Below are positions 7,502-16,199 of a stretch of DNA of 64,000 bases, piece after piece. The position numbers were made by a program, and so were the translations under genes. Every line of letters begins with the position of its first letter. The first letter of the stretch is position 1. This DNA comes from Nocardioides albus (GTDB taxonomy: Bacteria; Actinomycetota; Actinomycetes; Propionibacteriales; Nocardioidaceae): positions 248,001 through 312,000 of the forward strand of contig NZ_BMQT01000008.1 of assembly GCF_014648255.1 (NCBI RefSeq). The letters are read 5' to 3'. A model generated the notes under the pieces. That model saw nothing but the letters and a program-made list of their open reading frames with translations. It was not told where the DNA came from and made no database searches.

Positions 7502-9301
7502 TCACCCCAGCTCGTCGGTGGGTGGTCGCTGCGCAGCGACCACCGCGGCGTGGGTGGACTCCCCCAGGATCATCGTCGCCGGCTCGATGTGGACCCCGCT
7601 GAGCCGCTCGAGCGTGCCATCGGCCGACCAGCGCTCCACCAGGTCCGGGTCGACACCGGACAGGTACAGCCGAGCGCCGGCTTCCGCCAGGTCCCGGGCA
7701 TAGTCCCCCATGACCTTCAAGAAGGTCGCGCCCAAGGTTGTCTTCCCCCGCAGACGCAGCACTACCGCGGTCGCGGCCTCCGGCGACGCGCTCTGGCTCG
7801 GATCGGCCGGTTCGGGCGGGAGAGGAAGCCGACGCTGCAGCGTCCTCGTCCCGGCATAGAAGAGCGATCCGTACGCCTCGAGCACGACCGTCTCCCCGCG
7901 CGCCAGCACCTGCGGCACCGGACTCTCGATCAGACGTCCCTCGTCGTCCCGTTCGATCCGGATGAGTCGCAGATCCAGCGAGTCCTGCCGCAGCTGCAGC
8001 AGGAGGGAGGCGACCACGCCGATGCCTACCGCCTGTGCGACCGGCAGCAGGATCACGGCGACGAAGGTCGCCGTCATCGCCACCGCGGGAATCACGCCGG
8101 TCCGGGCGACCGACACAACCTCGCGTGGATGGATGGAGGTGGCGCCGGCGTAGATGAGCACCGCTGCGAGGGTCGGCATCGCCACCTCGCCGACGACGCC
8201 CGAGAGCAGGACGAGGATCACCGCCATCCAGATCCCCGCCCAGATCGCACCCCAGCGGGAGGCCGCACCTGCCGTGGCGTTGAGCGCCGTCTGCCCCACT
8301 GAGCCGCCCACCGGCTGGCCACCGAAGAATCCCGAGGCGATGTTCGCGAAGCCCTGTGACGTGAAGTCTCGGCGCATCGAGGACCTGCTGCCGTCAGGGT
8401 TCGGGACGGCCTCGGCCACCCCGGCACCCTGGATGAGGACGAGCGCGGCGATGGCGAACCCACCCGCGACCATGTCCATGTCGAGCAGACTCAGGTCGGG
8501 CAGCTGCGGGACCGGGAGCCCTTGGGGGATCTTGCCGGCGTCCTTGACCCTGATCACATCTGCCCCCGCGATCAGAACTGCGACGGTCGGGACGACGAGA
8601 GCGACCAACGACGACGCCACTGCCAGCCGGGTCGGAGCCAGCGCAAGCAGCAGGAACAGGGCGCCCAGACCGGTTGCGACGGTAGGCAGACTGCTCTCGT
8701 CGAGCCGAGTGAGGAGATCCCACGCCTTCGCCGCGGGGAACGGTCCCTCGGCATCGACCCCGGCGATGTCGGGAAGCTGGCCGAGGACGATGTTGACCGA
8801 CACGCCGGTGAGGAAGCCGAGCATCACCGAGTAGGAGACGAATCGGATGTAGCGGCTCAACCTGAGCAACGCGGCCAGGAGCATCAACGCGCCCGCGACG
8901 AGGGTCAGGACGAGCATCGCATCCGAACGGTCGGCGGCATCATGGCCGGCGAGGACCGAGCCCGCCGCCAGCGCAGCAGCGCTGGTGGTGGTGACGACCA
9001 TCATCTTGGTCGAGGAGGTCAGACCACCCGTGATCGGGCCGGCGACGGAGGCGTAGAGGCCGTGGGTCGGGTTGACCCCGGCGAGCACGCTCGAGGCCAT
9101 CCCGTCCGGAACGCTGGCGATCGCACCCGGCAGCCCGGCGACCAGGTCGCGGCGCCAATGGCGCTTCTTCGGTGTGATCTCTTCGACCTCGCGCCGCAGG
9201 ATCCGTTGCGCACGGGTCTGGGTGCGACGCAAGGTGCCCGCGTACAGCCTTCGCAGCGACGTACGGCCGGCTGGGTCGGGTTCGGTGTTGCCCTTGGCCA
9301 C
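7502..9301 (-). CDS. SulP family inorganic anion transporter with STAS domain
   Basis: A 599-residue SulP permease. A basic N-terminal tail of about 55 residues precedes the first helix region (LVAGLPGAIASVPDGMASSVLAGVNPTHG). About 10-12 hydrophobic segments follow, then a C-terminal STAS domain (about residues 440-560). It is the closest visible relative of the SulP cut by the left edge. The frame is open up to 9481, but GTG 9301 has AGGAG five bases upstream and avoids overlap with the divergent SulP gene, so it is preferred. The box at 9415-9431 is too far away and wrongly spaced to serve this gene in the standard way. Confidence 0.92.
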   Translation of the reverse strand: MAKGNTEPDPAGRTSLRRLYAGTLRRTQTRAQRILRREVEEITPKKRHWRRDLVAGLPGAIASVPDGMASSVLAGVNPTHGLYASVAGPITGGLTSSTKMMVVTTTSAAALAAGSVLAGHDAADRSDAMLVLTLVAGALMLLAALLRLSRYIRFVSYSVMLGFLTGVSVNIVLGQLPDIAGVDAEGPFPAAKAWDLLTRLDESSLPTVATGLGALFLLLALAPTRLAVASSLVALVVPTVAVLIAGADVIRVKDAGKIPQGLPVPQLPDLSLLDMDMVAGGFAIAALVLIQGAGVAEAVPNPDGSRSSMRRDFTSQGFANIASGFFGGQPVGGSVGQTALNATAGAASRWGAIWAGIWMAVILVLLSGVVGEVAMPTLAAVLIYAGATSIHPREVVSVARTGVIPAVAMTATFVAVILLPVAQAVGIGVVASLLLQLRQDSLDLRLIRIERDDEGRLIESPVPQVLARGETVVLEAYGSLFYAGTRTLQRRLPLPPEPADPSQSASPEAATAVVLRLRGKTTLGATFLKVMGDYARDLAEAGARLYLSGVDPDLVERWSADGTLERLSGVHIEPATMILGESTHAAVVAAQRPPTDELG

Positions 9302-9414
9302 CAGCGCTCCTATCCAGGTGGGAGAAAGGCCTACGCACGTCGGGCCCACGTGGTCACGACATGCTGCGCCCGGCTCCGACCCGTACGCCTCCCCCGGGAC
9401 GGGTGACCCGATGC

Positions 9415-9459
9415 TCACCCCTTCCGGGCGATCCCCACACGCGACGGGCGTAGCAGTCT
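9415..9459 (+). promoter_or_regulatory. Box 1 palindrome and -10 for the 9468 SulP gene
   Basis: TCACCCCTTCCGGGCGA at 9415-9431, 22 bases, CAGTCT at 9454-9459, then 8 bases to the GTG. Nearly the same box as at 1810. Confidence 0.58.
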
Positions 9460-9467
9460 GACCGATC

Positions 9468-11189
9468 GTGGCCAGAATCATCGCTCCGTCGTTCAGCGAC
9501 TACTCACCCTCCTGGATCAGGCCCGACATCCTTGCCGGGCTCACCGTGTGGGCCGTGCTCGTGCCCGAGTCGCTCGCGTACGCCACCATCGCCGGCGTAC
9601 CACCGGTCGTCGGCCTCTACGCCGCCGTGCCCGCCTTGGTGCTCTACAGCCTGCTCGGCTCCTCACGGCACCTGATCGTCGCCCCGATGTCGGCGACCGC
9701 GGCACTGTCGGCCGGGGTGGTGGGCTCGTTCGCGGCCGGTGGCGGCGACGTCGTCGCACTCACCACCGGGTTGGCCATCGCAACCGGCATCGTCGCGTTG
9801 ATCGCCGGCCTGCTGCGGCTGGGTTTCCTGGCGGCCTTCATCAGCGAGCCCGTCCTGCGCGGCTTCATCATCGGTCTCGCCCTGACGATCATCATCGGCC
9901 AGCTGCCGCCGTTGGTGGGCGTGGAAAAGGGCTCCGGAAACTTCTTCGAGAAGGCCTGGGACCTGCTGCGCCACCTGGGCGACGTCGATGCCCTGACCAT
10001 CCTCGTCGGGGTCAGCAGCCTCGTCGTGCTGCTCGTCCTCCGGCGCGTGGTGCCGCTTCTTCCCGGGTCGCTGGCGGTGGCGCTGGTCTGCATCGGGCTC
10101 ACCGCCCTGCTCGACCTGGACAGCCACGGGCTCGCGATCGTGGGCCACATCGACGCGGGTCTGCCGACCATCGGGTTCCCGGACGTCACCGCTCCGGAGT
10201 TCCGCAACCTCATCGCCGCCGCCGTCGGCGTCATGCTCGTCGGGTTCGCCGAAGGGCTCGGCGCCGCGAAGACGTACGCCGCCAAGAGCGGTTACGACAT
10301 CGACCCGAACCGTGAGCTGCTCGGGCTGGGCATCTCGAACCTGGGGTCCGGCCTGGCCAGCGGAATGGTGGTCAACGGCTCGCTGTCCAAGACCGCTGTC
10401 AACGGCTCAGCCGGGGCGAAGTCGCAGATCTCCGCGATGACCGCGGCGGTGCTCACCCTGCTGACGCTGCTGTTCATGACCCGGCTCTTCTCGGACCTCC
10501 CGGAGGCCACGCTCGCCGCGATCGTCATCGCCGCGGTGATCGAGCTCGTCGACATCTCCGCGCTGCGCCGGCTCTGGCGCGCCCGCAGCGGACAGGTCAC
10601 CAAGGTCTACCAGCTCACCGCCCGCGCCGACTTCGTCGGCGCGGTCGCCGCCCTGATCGGCGTGCTCGTATTCGACACGCTGCCTGGCCTGGTGATCGGG
10701 ATCGCCGTCTCGGTCGTCCTGCTCATCGCCCGCACCTCGCGGCCCCACATCGCGTCGCTGGCGCCGGTCGAGCGCGGCTCCCGCGACGGATCCGACACCC
10801 ACCGAGGGCTGTGGGTCGACCAGACTCGCAACCCGGAGTACGCCGGGATCCCAGGCATCTTGGTCGTCAGGGTCGAGGCCTCGCTGCTGTTCGCCAACGC
10901 GGACTACGTCCGCGAGCACATCCGCGAGCTCGCCGCAGACGTGCCGGACCTTCGACTGGTCGTGATCGATGGCCGGGCGACCCCCTCCGTCGACGTCACC
11001 GCCACCGCCATGCTGACCCAGCTGCGTGGCGATCTTCGGCGAAGCGGCGCCGACCTGGCGCTCGCCGGCGACGTGGGCCAGGTACGCGATGTGCTCACCA
11101 CGGCAGCAGAAGGGGATGCGCCGGTGATCTACCCGACCGTCGACGCAGCCATCGCTGCGGCTACTGAAGAGCCGCCGTCAGGCGCATGA
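9468..11189 (+). CDS. SulP family inorganic anion transporter with STAS domain
   Basis: A 573-residue SulP permease, more divergent from the two neighbours (it begins with the SWIRPDILAGLTVWAVLVPESLAYATIAGVPP signature typical of sulfate/bicarbonate permeases; only parts of this are needed for the call). A C-terminal STAS domain spans about residues 450-560. It is transcribed away from the 9301 SulP gene. The GTG start lies just below a box 1 promoter and has no clear ribosome site, consistent with a leaderless or near-leaderless mRNA. The 3' end overlaps the convergent cardiolipin synthase gene by 29 bases. Confidence 0.92.
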   Translation: MARIIAPSFSDYSPSWIRPDILAGLTVWAVLVPESLAYATIAGVPPVVGLYAAVPALVLYSLLGSSRHLIVAPMSATAALSAGVVGSFAAGGGDVVALTTGLAIATGIVALIAGLLRLGFLAAFISEPVLRGFIIGLALTIIIGQLPPLVGVEKGSGNFFEKAWDLLRHLGDVDALTILVGVSSLVVLLVLRRVVPLLPGSLAVALVCIGLTALLDLDSHGLAIVGHIDAGLPTIGFPDVTAPEFRNLIAAAVGVMLVGFAEGLGAAKTYAAKSGYDIDPNRELLGLGISNLGSGLASGMVVNGSLSKTAVNGSAGAKSQISAMTAAVLTLLTLLFMTRLFSDLPEATLAAIVIAAVIELVDISALRRLWRARSGQVTKVYQLTARADFVGAVAALIGVLVFDTLPGLVIGIAVSVVLLIARTSRPHIASLAPVERGSRDGSDTHRGLWVDQTRNPEYAGIPGILVVRVEASLLFANADYVREHIRELAADVPDLRLVVIDGRATPSVDVTATAMLTQLRGDLRRSGADLALAGDVGQVRDVLTTAAEGDAPVIYPTVDAAIAAATEEPPSGA

Positions 11190-12639
11190 CGTTGTCGACG
11201 TAACGCTCTCCGTACCCGCGCCGCGACCACTCCTCGGCATCGAGCTCGCGCGACTTCTCCCGGTAGACGTCCAGCACGCTCTGCAGATCGTCGACCACCT
11301 GCTCGCTCTCGAGCAGCACGATGACCTCGTAGTTGAGCGCGAAGGAACGGTAGTCCATGTTCGAGGAGCCAACGACGGCGATCGTGTCGTCGACGGTGAA
11401 GAACTTGGTGTGGAGGACGTACGGCGCCGGGTACAGCCGGATTCGGACGCCGGCCTCGAGGAGGTCGGCGTAGTAGGAGCGCTGCGCGTGGAACACCATG
11501 AACTGATCGGCTCCCTCGTTCACGAACAGCTCGACCTCGACGCCTCTCTGGGCGGCGGTGGTGACGGCGTAGAGGAGCGAGTCGTCCGGCACGAAGTAGG
11601 GGCTGACCAGGCAGACCCGTGACTGCGCGCCGTAGATCAGGGTGTTGAACAGGCGCAGGTTGTTCTCGGTCACGAACCCGGGACCGCTCGGCACGACCTG
11701 GCACGCCACTCCTTCGGCGGCTCGTTCGGGCCGCTCCCCCTCCAGGGGCGCGCGCTGGGCGAGCTGGTCGCGGATGTTCTCGCCGGTCTCGGCATACCAG
11801 TCCGTCGCGAAGACGATGGCGAGGTCCCGCACCACCGGCCCCTCGACCCGGACCATCAGGTCGACCCACTTGCGTCCGGCCTTGTGGTTCTTGGGCTTGT
11901 TGTAACCGGGCTCGATGAGGTTCTGCGAGCCCGCGAACGCGACCGCACCGTCGACGACGAGGATCTTGCGGTGGTTGCGCAGATCCGGCCGGCGGAGCTC
12001 GCCGCGAAGCGGCCGGATCGGCAGCATCGGCGCCCACTTGATGCCGGTCCCCTCGAGCCGCGAGAGCAGATCCTTGTAGCCAGGGAAGCCCCGCGAGCCC
12101 AGGTGGTCGAAGAGGAACCGGACCTCCACCCCTCGCCCGGCCGCCTCGACGAGGGCGTCGAAGAAGTCACCGGTGAGCTCGTCCCAGGCCGAGATGTAGA
12201 ACTCGACGTGGACGAACCAGCGCGCCCGGCGTACGTCCTCGGTCATAGCGGCGACCGTGTCGGCGTACTCGGGGTGCACCTCGACCCGGTTGTCGCCCGT
12301 CAGCGGCAGGGAGCCCAGTCGCTCGTTCAGCCGGACCGCTCCCCGGGAAGGGCCCTCGGGCGCCGTCAGGGTCGCCGGGTCGAGCTTCACCTGGGAGCTG
12401 ACCAGCTCGTTGACCTCCCGCTGCCAGGCGCGGCGCTTGCGCCCGACGTTGTTGCTGCCGAAGAGCAGGAACGCGAGCAGCCCGAACGCCGGCAGCGCCA
12501 GGATGAGGAAGAGCCAGGCCAAGCCCGTCGACGGCCTCCGTCGGCCGGGGATCACCCCCAGCGCCACCACGCACACCGCGATGTGGGCGACGACGAGACC
12601 GCCGCTGATCAGTGTGGCGAGCCACGTCGAACCGTCCAT
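11161..12639 (-). CDS. cls: Cardiolipin synthase (phospholipase D family)
   Basis: A 492-residue membrane enzyme that would join two phosphatidylglycerols (bacterial type) into cardiolipin. Two N-terminal transmembrane helices (about residues 8-30 and 39-61, PLDc_N type) precede two HKD motifs: H223-R-K with a following AGSQN, and H410-T-K with a following GSSN, both complete. Total length is normal for the family. The ATG shares bases with the stop of the GAP-family gene upstream, so the two are coupled. Placed in the box 1 regulon through the promoter at 13314-13358, which suggests envelope remodelling. Confidence 0.93.
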   Translation of the reverse strand: MDGSTWLATLISGGLVVAHIAVCVVALGVIPGRRRPSTGLAWLFLILALPAFGLLAFLLFGSNNVGRKRRAWQREVNELVSSQVKLDPATLTAPEGPSRGAVRLNERLGSLPLTGDNRVEVHPEYADTVAAMTEDVRRARWFVHVEFYISAWDELTGDFFDALVEAAGRGVEVRFLFDHLGSRGFPGYKDLLSRLEGTGIKWAPMLPIRPLRGELRRPDLRNHRKILVVDGAVAFAGSQNLIEPGYNKPKNHKAGRKWVDLMVRVEGPVVRDLAIVFATDWYAETGENIRDQLAQRAPLEGERPERAAEGVACQVVPSGPGFVTENNLRLFNTLIYGAQSRVCLVSPYFVPDDSLLYAVTTAAQRGVEVELFVNEGADQFMVFHAQRSYYADLLEAGVRIRLYPAPYVLHTKFFTVDDTIAVVGSSNMDYRSFALNYEVIVLLESEQVVDDLQSVLDVYREKSRELDAEEWSRRGYGERYVDNVMRLTAALQ

Positions 12640-13307
12640 CAGAATGACCCCATTCCGTCGCCGACCATCTTGACTCCGAGCACCACGAGAAGAATCGTCA
12701 TGATGACCGCGTTGTTGGCGATCATCCAGGCCTTGATGCCCTCCAGCAGTGTCGCCGCGCGCTCACCGGTCACCAGGTAGATGCCGAACGGCACGAGCAC
12801 ACCCAGGCTGGCGATGAACGTGAAGACGGCCATCGCGCCGAGCTGCTGGCCCGTCTCTGACGTCGCGGTGGCGATCGTCGTGCCGGCGGAGACCACGAGA
12901 AGCAGATTCTTGGGATTGACCGCCCCCAGCAGTACGCCGGTGCCGAACGCCTTGAACACGTTGAACTCGTCGAGCGCCGCCATCCACTTCGGCACCGGAG
13001 CCGTCTCTCCCGCACCAGGTCGGCCGCGCCAGCTGCGTACAGCGAGCAGGAGTAGCAGAGCTCCCAGGACGATCTTCAGCACGGCTGCCCAGACCGGAGG
13101 ATCCTCTCCCCCGGACCCTGCGCCATCGGCGAGCAGCGCGACGCCCGAGCCGAGCACGAAGATGCCGACCAGCCAACCGGCTACGAAGCCGGTCCCGTTC
13201 GAGGCGGCACGCTGGCTGACCAGCATCAGGACGAGCGCGACGATCGGCATGGGGCTGACGAGCACGCCCACCGCGATCGGGAGGGACTGGCCGATTGCTT
13301 CACCCAT
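12639..13307 (-). CDS. GAP family membrane protein (Sap-like)
   Basis: A 222-residue protein with six hydrophobic segments. The pattern is that of the actinobacterial GAP/Sap family (IAVGVLVSPMPIVALVLML near the start, ...LGAVNPKNLLL... in the middle), relatives of LysE-type exporters and of the mycobacterial sulfolipid-associated Sap protein. A role in exporting lipids or small solutes is possible but not shown. It starts 6 bases below a -10 hexamer, so a leaderless mRNA is predicted, and its stop overlaps the start of cardiolipin synthase. Confidence 0.85.
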   Translation of the reverse strand: MGEAIGQSLPIAVGVLVSPMPIVALVLMLVSQRAASNGTGFVAGWLVGIFVLGSGVALLADGAGSGGEDPPVWAAVLKIVLGALLLLLAVRSWRGRPGAGETAPVPKWMAALDEFNVFKAFGTGVLLGAVNPKNLLLVVSAGTTIATATSETGQQLGAMAVFTFIASLGVLVPFGIYLVTGERAATLLEGIKAWMIANNAVIMTILLVVLGVKMVGDGMGSF

Positions 13308-13313
13308 GGCCTG

Positions 13314-13358
13314 ACTTCAGCGCAGGCCACGGCCACCGGCCTCACCTGCTCCGGGTGA
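13314..13358 (-). promoter_or_regulatory. Box 1 palindrome and -10 for the GAP-cardiolipin synthase operon
   Basis: Minus strand TCACCCGGAGCAGGTGA (13358-13342), 22 bases, TGAAGT (13319-13314), 6 bases, ATG 13307. The box overlaps the stop codon of the upstream BrkB-like gene, which runs the same way. Confidence 0.58.
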
Positions 13359-14181
13359 GAAACGTACGCCCCTGACTCACCGTGCGGGCGATGACCGGAT
13401 CCTCGATGAGCAGCCGGCCGAGCAGCGCGCCCCCGACGACGATGCCGGCGAAGCCGATCAACCAGGTCGACAGCGAGAGGATCACCCCCAGCATTCCGAA
13501 CTGTTCGGCGTTCGACTCGACGTAAGGCGGCATCACCCAGGCCGACCCCGCGCCGTAGATGACCTGAACGATCCCGGTCAGCACCGCCCCCAGCAACAGT
13601 CGCCGCCACTCGACACGTCCGAACAGCAGCACCCAGCTGCTCCCCCACCAGATGGCGATCGCTCCCAGGGTCTGCAGCACCGGCCGGATGGGGTTGCCGG
13701 GATCGGTGAGCAGGCCGACGACGGCATTGAGCGCCCCGAGACAGGTCAACCAGAGGACCACCCAGAACAGGCAGCGCCGGGCTCCTCGAAGGCCTCCGAC
13801 GTGCTCCTGCTCCCAGACCCGCTCGAACACCCGCTGGACGGCACGGCCGAAGGATGTCGCCGAGACGATCGTGATCGTCAGTCCGATCGCCCCGGTCTCG
13901 GAGCGCACCTGGTCGAGGTCGACCTCACCCGTCACCTGGCGGACGGCCTCGTCGCCTACTCCTGTGACCTCCGAGATCTGTTGCAGGGCGCTTGCGGTGA
14001 GGTGGGGAAGGAACGCCGCGATGACGACCAGCATCGGCACCATGGCCAGGAGAGCCTGGGCGGCGATGAGCATGCACCGGTCGAGGAACTCGATACGGAG
14101 CACCTCTCTGATGAGTCTCTGCAGCAGAGGGACGTGACCGATCAAGGCATCGACCCTGGCCCGAAGGGCACTCACGTTCAC
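13342..14181 (-). CDS. YihY/BrkB family inner membrane protein
   Basis: A 279-residue polytopic protein with about six hydrophobic segments. The N-terminus (IREVLRIEFLDRCMLIAAQALLAMVPMLVVIAAF) and the general layout fit the YihY/virulence factor BrkB family, whose molecular role is unsettled. The frame extends to an ATG at 14253, but the box 1 promoter between 14188 and 14233 puts the mRNA start on the GTG at 14181, so the short form is chosen. Diverges from the small gene at 14332. Confidence 0.85.
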   Translation of the reverse strand: MNVSALRARVDALIGHVPLLQRLIREVLRIEFLDRCMLIAAQALLAMVPMLVVIAAFLPHLTASALQQISEVTGVGDEAVRQVTGEVDLDQVRSETGAIGLTITIVSATSFGRAVQRVFERVWEQEHVGGLRGARRCLFWVVLWLTCLGALNAVVGLLTDPGNPIRPVLQTLGAIAIWWGSSWVLLFGRVEWRRLLLGAVLTGIVQVIYGAGSAWVMPPYVESNAEQFGMLGVILSLSTWLIGFAGIVVGGALLGRLLIEDPVIARTVSQGRTFLTRSR

Positions 14182-14187
14182 GTGAGC

Positions 14188-14233
14188 AGTGTTCCCCCTG
14201 ACACGGCCACCCACCATCGCCCGTTTCCGGTGA
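14188..14233 (-). promoter_or_regulatory. Shared box 1 palindrome; minus-strand -10 for the BrkB-like gene
   Basis: TCACCGGAAACGGGCGA on the minus strand (14233-14217); 23 bases; AACACT (14193-14188); 6 bases; GTG 14181. Being a palindrome, it can also serve the plus-strand gene at 14332, with TAGGTT (14256-14261) 22 bases from its other edge. Confidence 0.58.
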
Positions 14234-14255
14234 CCACATCGGCCGTCGGGCAACT

Positions 14256-14261
14256 TAGGTT
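14256..14261 (+). promoter_or_regulatory. -10 element for the small gene at 14332
   Basis: TAGGTT lies 22 bases to the right of the box 1 palindrome at 14217-14233, the standard spacing of the set. Predicted leader of about 65 bases ending in GGGGAGGTGCGCTC before the ATG. Confidence 0.5.
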
Positions 14262-14331
14262 GGTCAGAACATCGTCCAGGTCAGTCGCTGGAGCCAATCG
14301 TGAAAAACCACATCATCGGGGAGGTGCGCTC

Positions 14332-14529
14332 ATGACACGGATCCTCATTCGCGTGGACTCGGCGGTTTCCGACGACGCCCTCGAGACCTTCCCGCATCTG
14401 ACGCTGTCCACCCAGCGGGCGACGACGACCCTGATCGGCGATCTCGCCGACGACGAGCTCCAGGGCGTGCTGGACCTACTCAGCTCTCTTGGGGTCGACG
14501 TCATCGAGATCGTCACCATCCCCGAGTAG
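14332..14529 (+). CDS. Small conserved protein, paralogue of 17344 gene
   Basis: A 65-residue protein, too short to stand out in a simple frame scan but real: GGGGAGG lies 8 bases before the ATG, and it aligns along its whole length with the 66-residue product of 17344-17544 (same MTR.LIRV beginning, same TTLIGDL/STLTGEV middle, same V.EIVTIP/V.EVVTIP end). Two identical-ending copies under the same type of promoter indicate a genuine small-protein family; the beta-alpha-beta look suggests a small ferredoxin-like fold. Function unknown. Its last 54 bases overlap the convergent AI-2E-family gene. Confidence 0.8.
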   Translation: MTRILIRVDSAVSDDALETFPHLTLSTQRATTTLIGDLADDELQGVLDLLSSLGVDVIEIVTIPE

Positions 14530-15600
14530 CTCGGCCGGCGCGCTTCCCGCGATCAGCGGCATCAGCCAGCTCTTCGCCGGGTCTGCCTCCACGAAGATCG
14601 CTCGCACGAACAAGGTGAACGGCACCGCCATCACGGCGCCGATCGGCCCCATGATCCACGACCAGAAGATCAAGGACAGGAACGTCAGCGTCACCGAGAG
14701 GCCCACCGCCTCCCCGACGACCTTCGGCTGGATCACCGACTGGATGACCACGTTCAGCAGGGAGTACACGGCGATGACGGCGAGCATCAGCTTGAAGTCC
14801 CCGTCGAGCAGCGCGAGGATCGCCGGCGGCACCAGCCCGATGATGAAGCCGATGTTCGGGATGTAGTTGGTCAGGAACGCGAGCAGGCCCCACACCAGCG
14901 GCGCCGGCACGCCCAGCAGGTAGAGGGCTACCGTGTCGAGTGTGGCCACGATCAGTCCGAACACCGTCGAGACCAGCAGATAGCGACGTGTCCCGACCGC
15001 GAACGAGCTCAGGGCCCGTACGAGAGCGGGACGGCGGTGGCCGATCGAGACCAGTTGGCGCGGTAGGGCGGTCGCGTCGATGGCCATGAACAGGCACATC
15101 GCCAGGATGAACACCATGGAGGAGACCAGGCCGAACATGCCGTTGAGAGCACCTGAGACCAGGCTCAGCAGGTTCGACAGGTCGAACGACCTGGCGATCG
15201 CGAGGACCTCGTCAGAGCCGACCCCGATCTTGGTGAGCCACGCGGTCAGGTCGTCGACCTTCTCCTTGGCGACACCGCTGTAGGTGCCCAGAAGAGTGGC
15301 GAATCGGGCCACCGCGAGGATCACGCACAATCCGAGACCGACGACTCCGACGACGACGGTGACGATGGACAGGGCGGTGGCGACGCCGGACGGGAGGTGC
15401 CGAGCCAACCAGTTCCGTGCCGGGTGTACGACGATGGTGAGCACCATCGCGAGGAAGATCGGCCCGAGGATGCCGTGGGCCGCCTGCAGCCCCGCCACCA
15501 GGACCACCACCGCGGCCGATCCCAGCAGGACCGCGAGGACCCTGAACGGTGGCGGCCAGCTCGTGACCGTTGTCTCCGGACCCTGCGCACCTGGTATCAC
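14476..15600 (-). CDS. AI-2E family transporter (PerM/TqsA-like permease)
   Basis: A 374-residue membrane protein with about eight hydrophobic segments. It has the family's split layout: helices near the N-terminus (PFRVLAVLLGSAAVVVLVAG), a long amphipathic region, and a C-terminal group including the conserved LLAFLTNYIPNIGFIIGLVPP-type segment. Members export diverse small molecules or ions; the AI-2 label is historical. The GTG at 15600 follows the box 1 -10 by 6 bases. The acidic C-terminal tail (DGDDLDDVD) is encoded over the end of the convergent 65-residue gene. Confidence 0.87.
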   Translation of the reverse strand: MIPGAQGPETTVTSWPPPFRVLAVLLGSAAVVVLVAGLQAAHGILGPIFLAMVLTIVVHPARNWLARHLPSGVATALSIVTVVVGVVGLGLCVILAVARFATLLGTYSGVAKEKVDDLTAWLTKIGVGSDEVLAIARSFDLSNLLSLVSGALNGMFGLVSSMVFILAMCLFMAIDATALPRQLVSIGHRRPALVRALSSFAVGTRRYLLVSTVFGLIVATLDTVALYLLGVPAPLVWGLLAFLTNYIPNIGFIIGLVPPAILALLDGDFKLMLAVIAVYSLLNVVIQSVIQPKVVGEAVGLSVTLTFLSLIFWSWIMGPIGAVMAVPFTLFVRAIFVEADPAKSWLMPLIAGSAPAELLGDGDDLDDVDPKRAE

Positions 15601-15606
15601 GAGTCC

Positions 15607-15664
15607 ATGTTCGAGCCCCGGCCGAACGAGCCGTATCGCCCGATACGGGTGATCGGGCGATACG
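15607..15664 (-). promoter_or_regulatory. Box 1 promoter embedded in a long inverted repeat
   Basis: Minus strand TCACCCGTATCGGGCGA (15652-15636), 23 bases, GAACAT (15612-15607), 6 bases, GTG 15600. The box sits inside a larger perfect inverted repeat: 13-base arms CGTATCGCCCGAT (15632-15644) and ATCGGGCGATACG (15652-15664) around a 7-base centre. The second arm may offer an extra half-site. Confidence 0.6.
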
Positions 15665-15696
15665 TGGGATTTCGCTCGGGTCGATCCGACGACCCC

Positions 15697-16197
15697 TCAG
15701 GGGCGTGGCGGACCTACGTCACCCCGCGGCTCGGGCCGGATCATGGGCTCGGGCCGGATCGCGCTCTGCGCCACGGCCGAGACCAGCGAGCCGATGGCGA
15801 TCCCGATCACCAGGTTGAGCAGCATGGTGACGATCTTGGCGTCCAGGTCCGCGCCGGACGTGAACGGCCACAGCGCGGCGATGACCGTGGCCAGACCGAT
15901 GATCCAGCCGAAGAACGTCCGCGGCTGCGGCGTCGTCAGGAGGAGCACGTGGGCGACGGCCGTGGCCAGCAGTCCGGCGACGGCTGCCCACACGGCGTAC
16001 CACACCGTCGAGGCGCCTCCCCAGACCCCGTCGCCCTTGGGTGCGAGGACAGGTATGTCGAAGATGCCGCGGGCGATCACGATTCCGGCGATGGCGATCA
16101 GGGCGGCCACGACCGCTGCTGCGGCGCCACCTGCCCAGAGCCGACCGGCATTGACTGCGGGCTGCTGTCGTCGGGCGGGCGGTTGGTTCATCACCAT
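15697..16197 (-). CDS. DUF6069 family membrane protein
   Basis: A 166-residue protein with four hydrophobic segments after a short Pro/Arg/Gln-rich start, and a polar Arg/Pro-rich tail. The arrangement (GGAAAAVVAALIAIAGIVIARGIFDIPV, later VWYAVWAAVAGLLATAVAHVLL) fits DUF6069, a family of small actinobacterial membrane proteins of unknown function. It is the last gene of the operon starting at 17205; only 2 bases separate it from the DUF1269 gene upstream. Confidence 0.78.
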   Translation of the reverse strand: MVMNQPPARRQQPAVNAGRLWAGGAAAAVVAALIAIAGIVIARGIFDIPVLAPKGDGVWGGASTVWYAVWAAVAGLLATAVAHVLLLTTPQPRTFFGWIIGLATVIAALWPFTSGADLDAKIVTMLLNLVIGIAIGSLVSAVAQSAIRPEPMIRPEPRGDVGPPRP

Positions 16198-16199
16198 GG

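Noticed and set aside
9395..9431. Box 1 at 9415 also driving the minus-strand SulP gene at 9301
   Set aside because: No NANNNT hexamer at 22-23 bases on that side and the start is 113 bases away; that gene has its own ribosome site and probably another promoter.
9302..9481. N-terminal extension of the 7502-9301 SulP gene to 9481
   Set aside because: It crosses the box 1 promoter and the start of the divergent SulP gene, and GTG 9301 has a good ribosome site.
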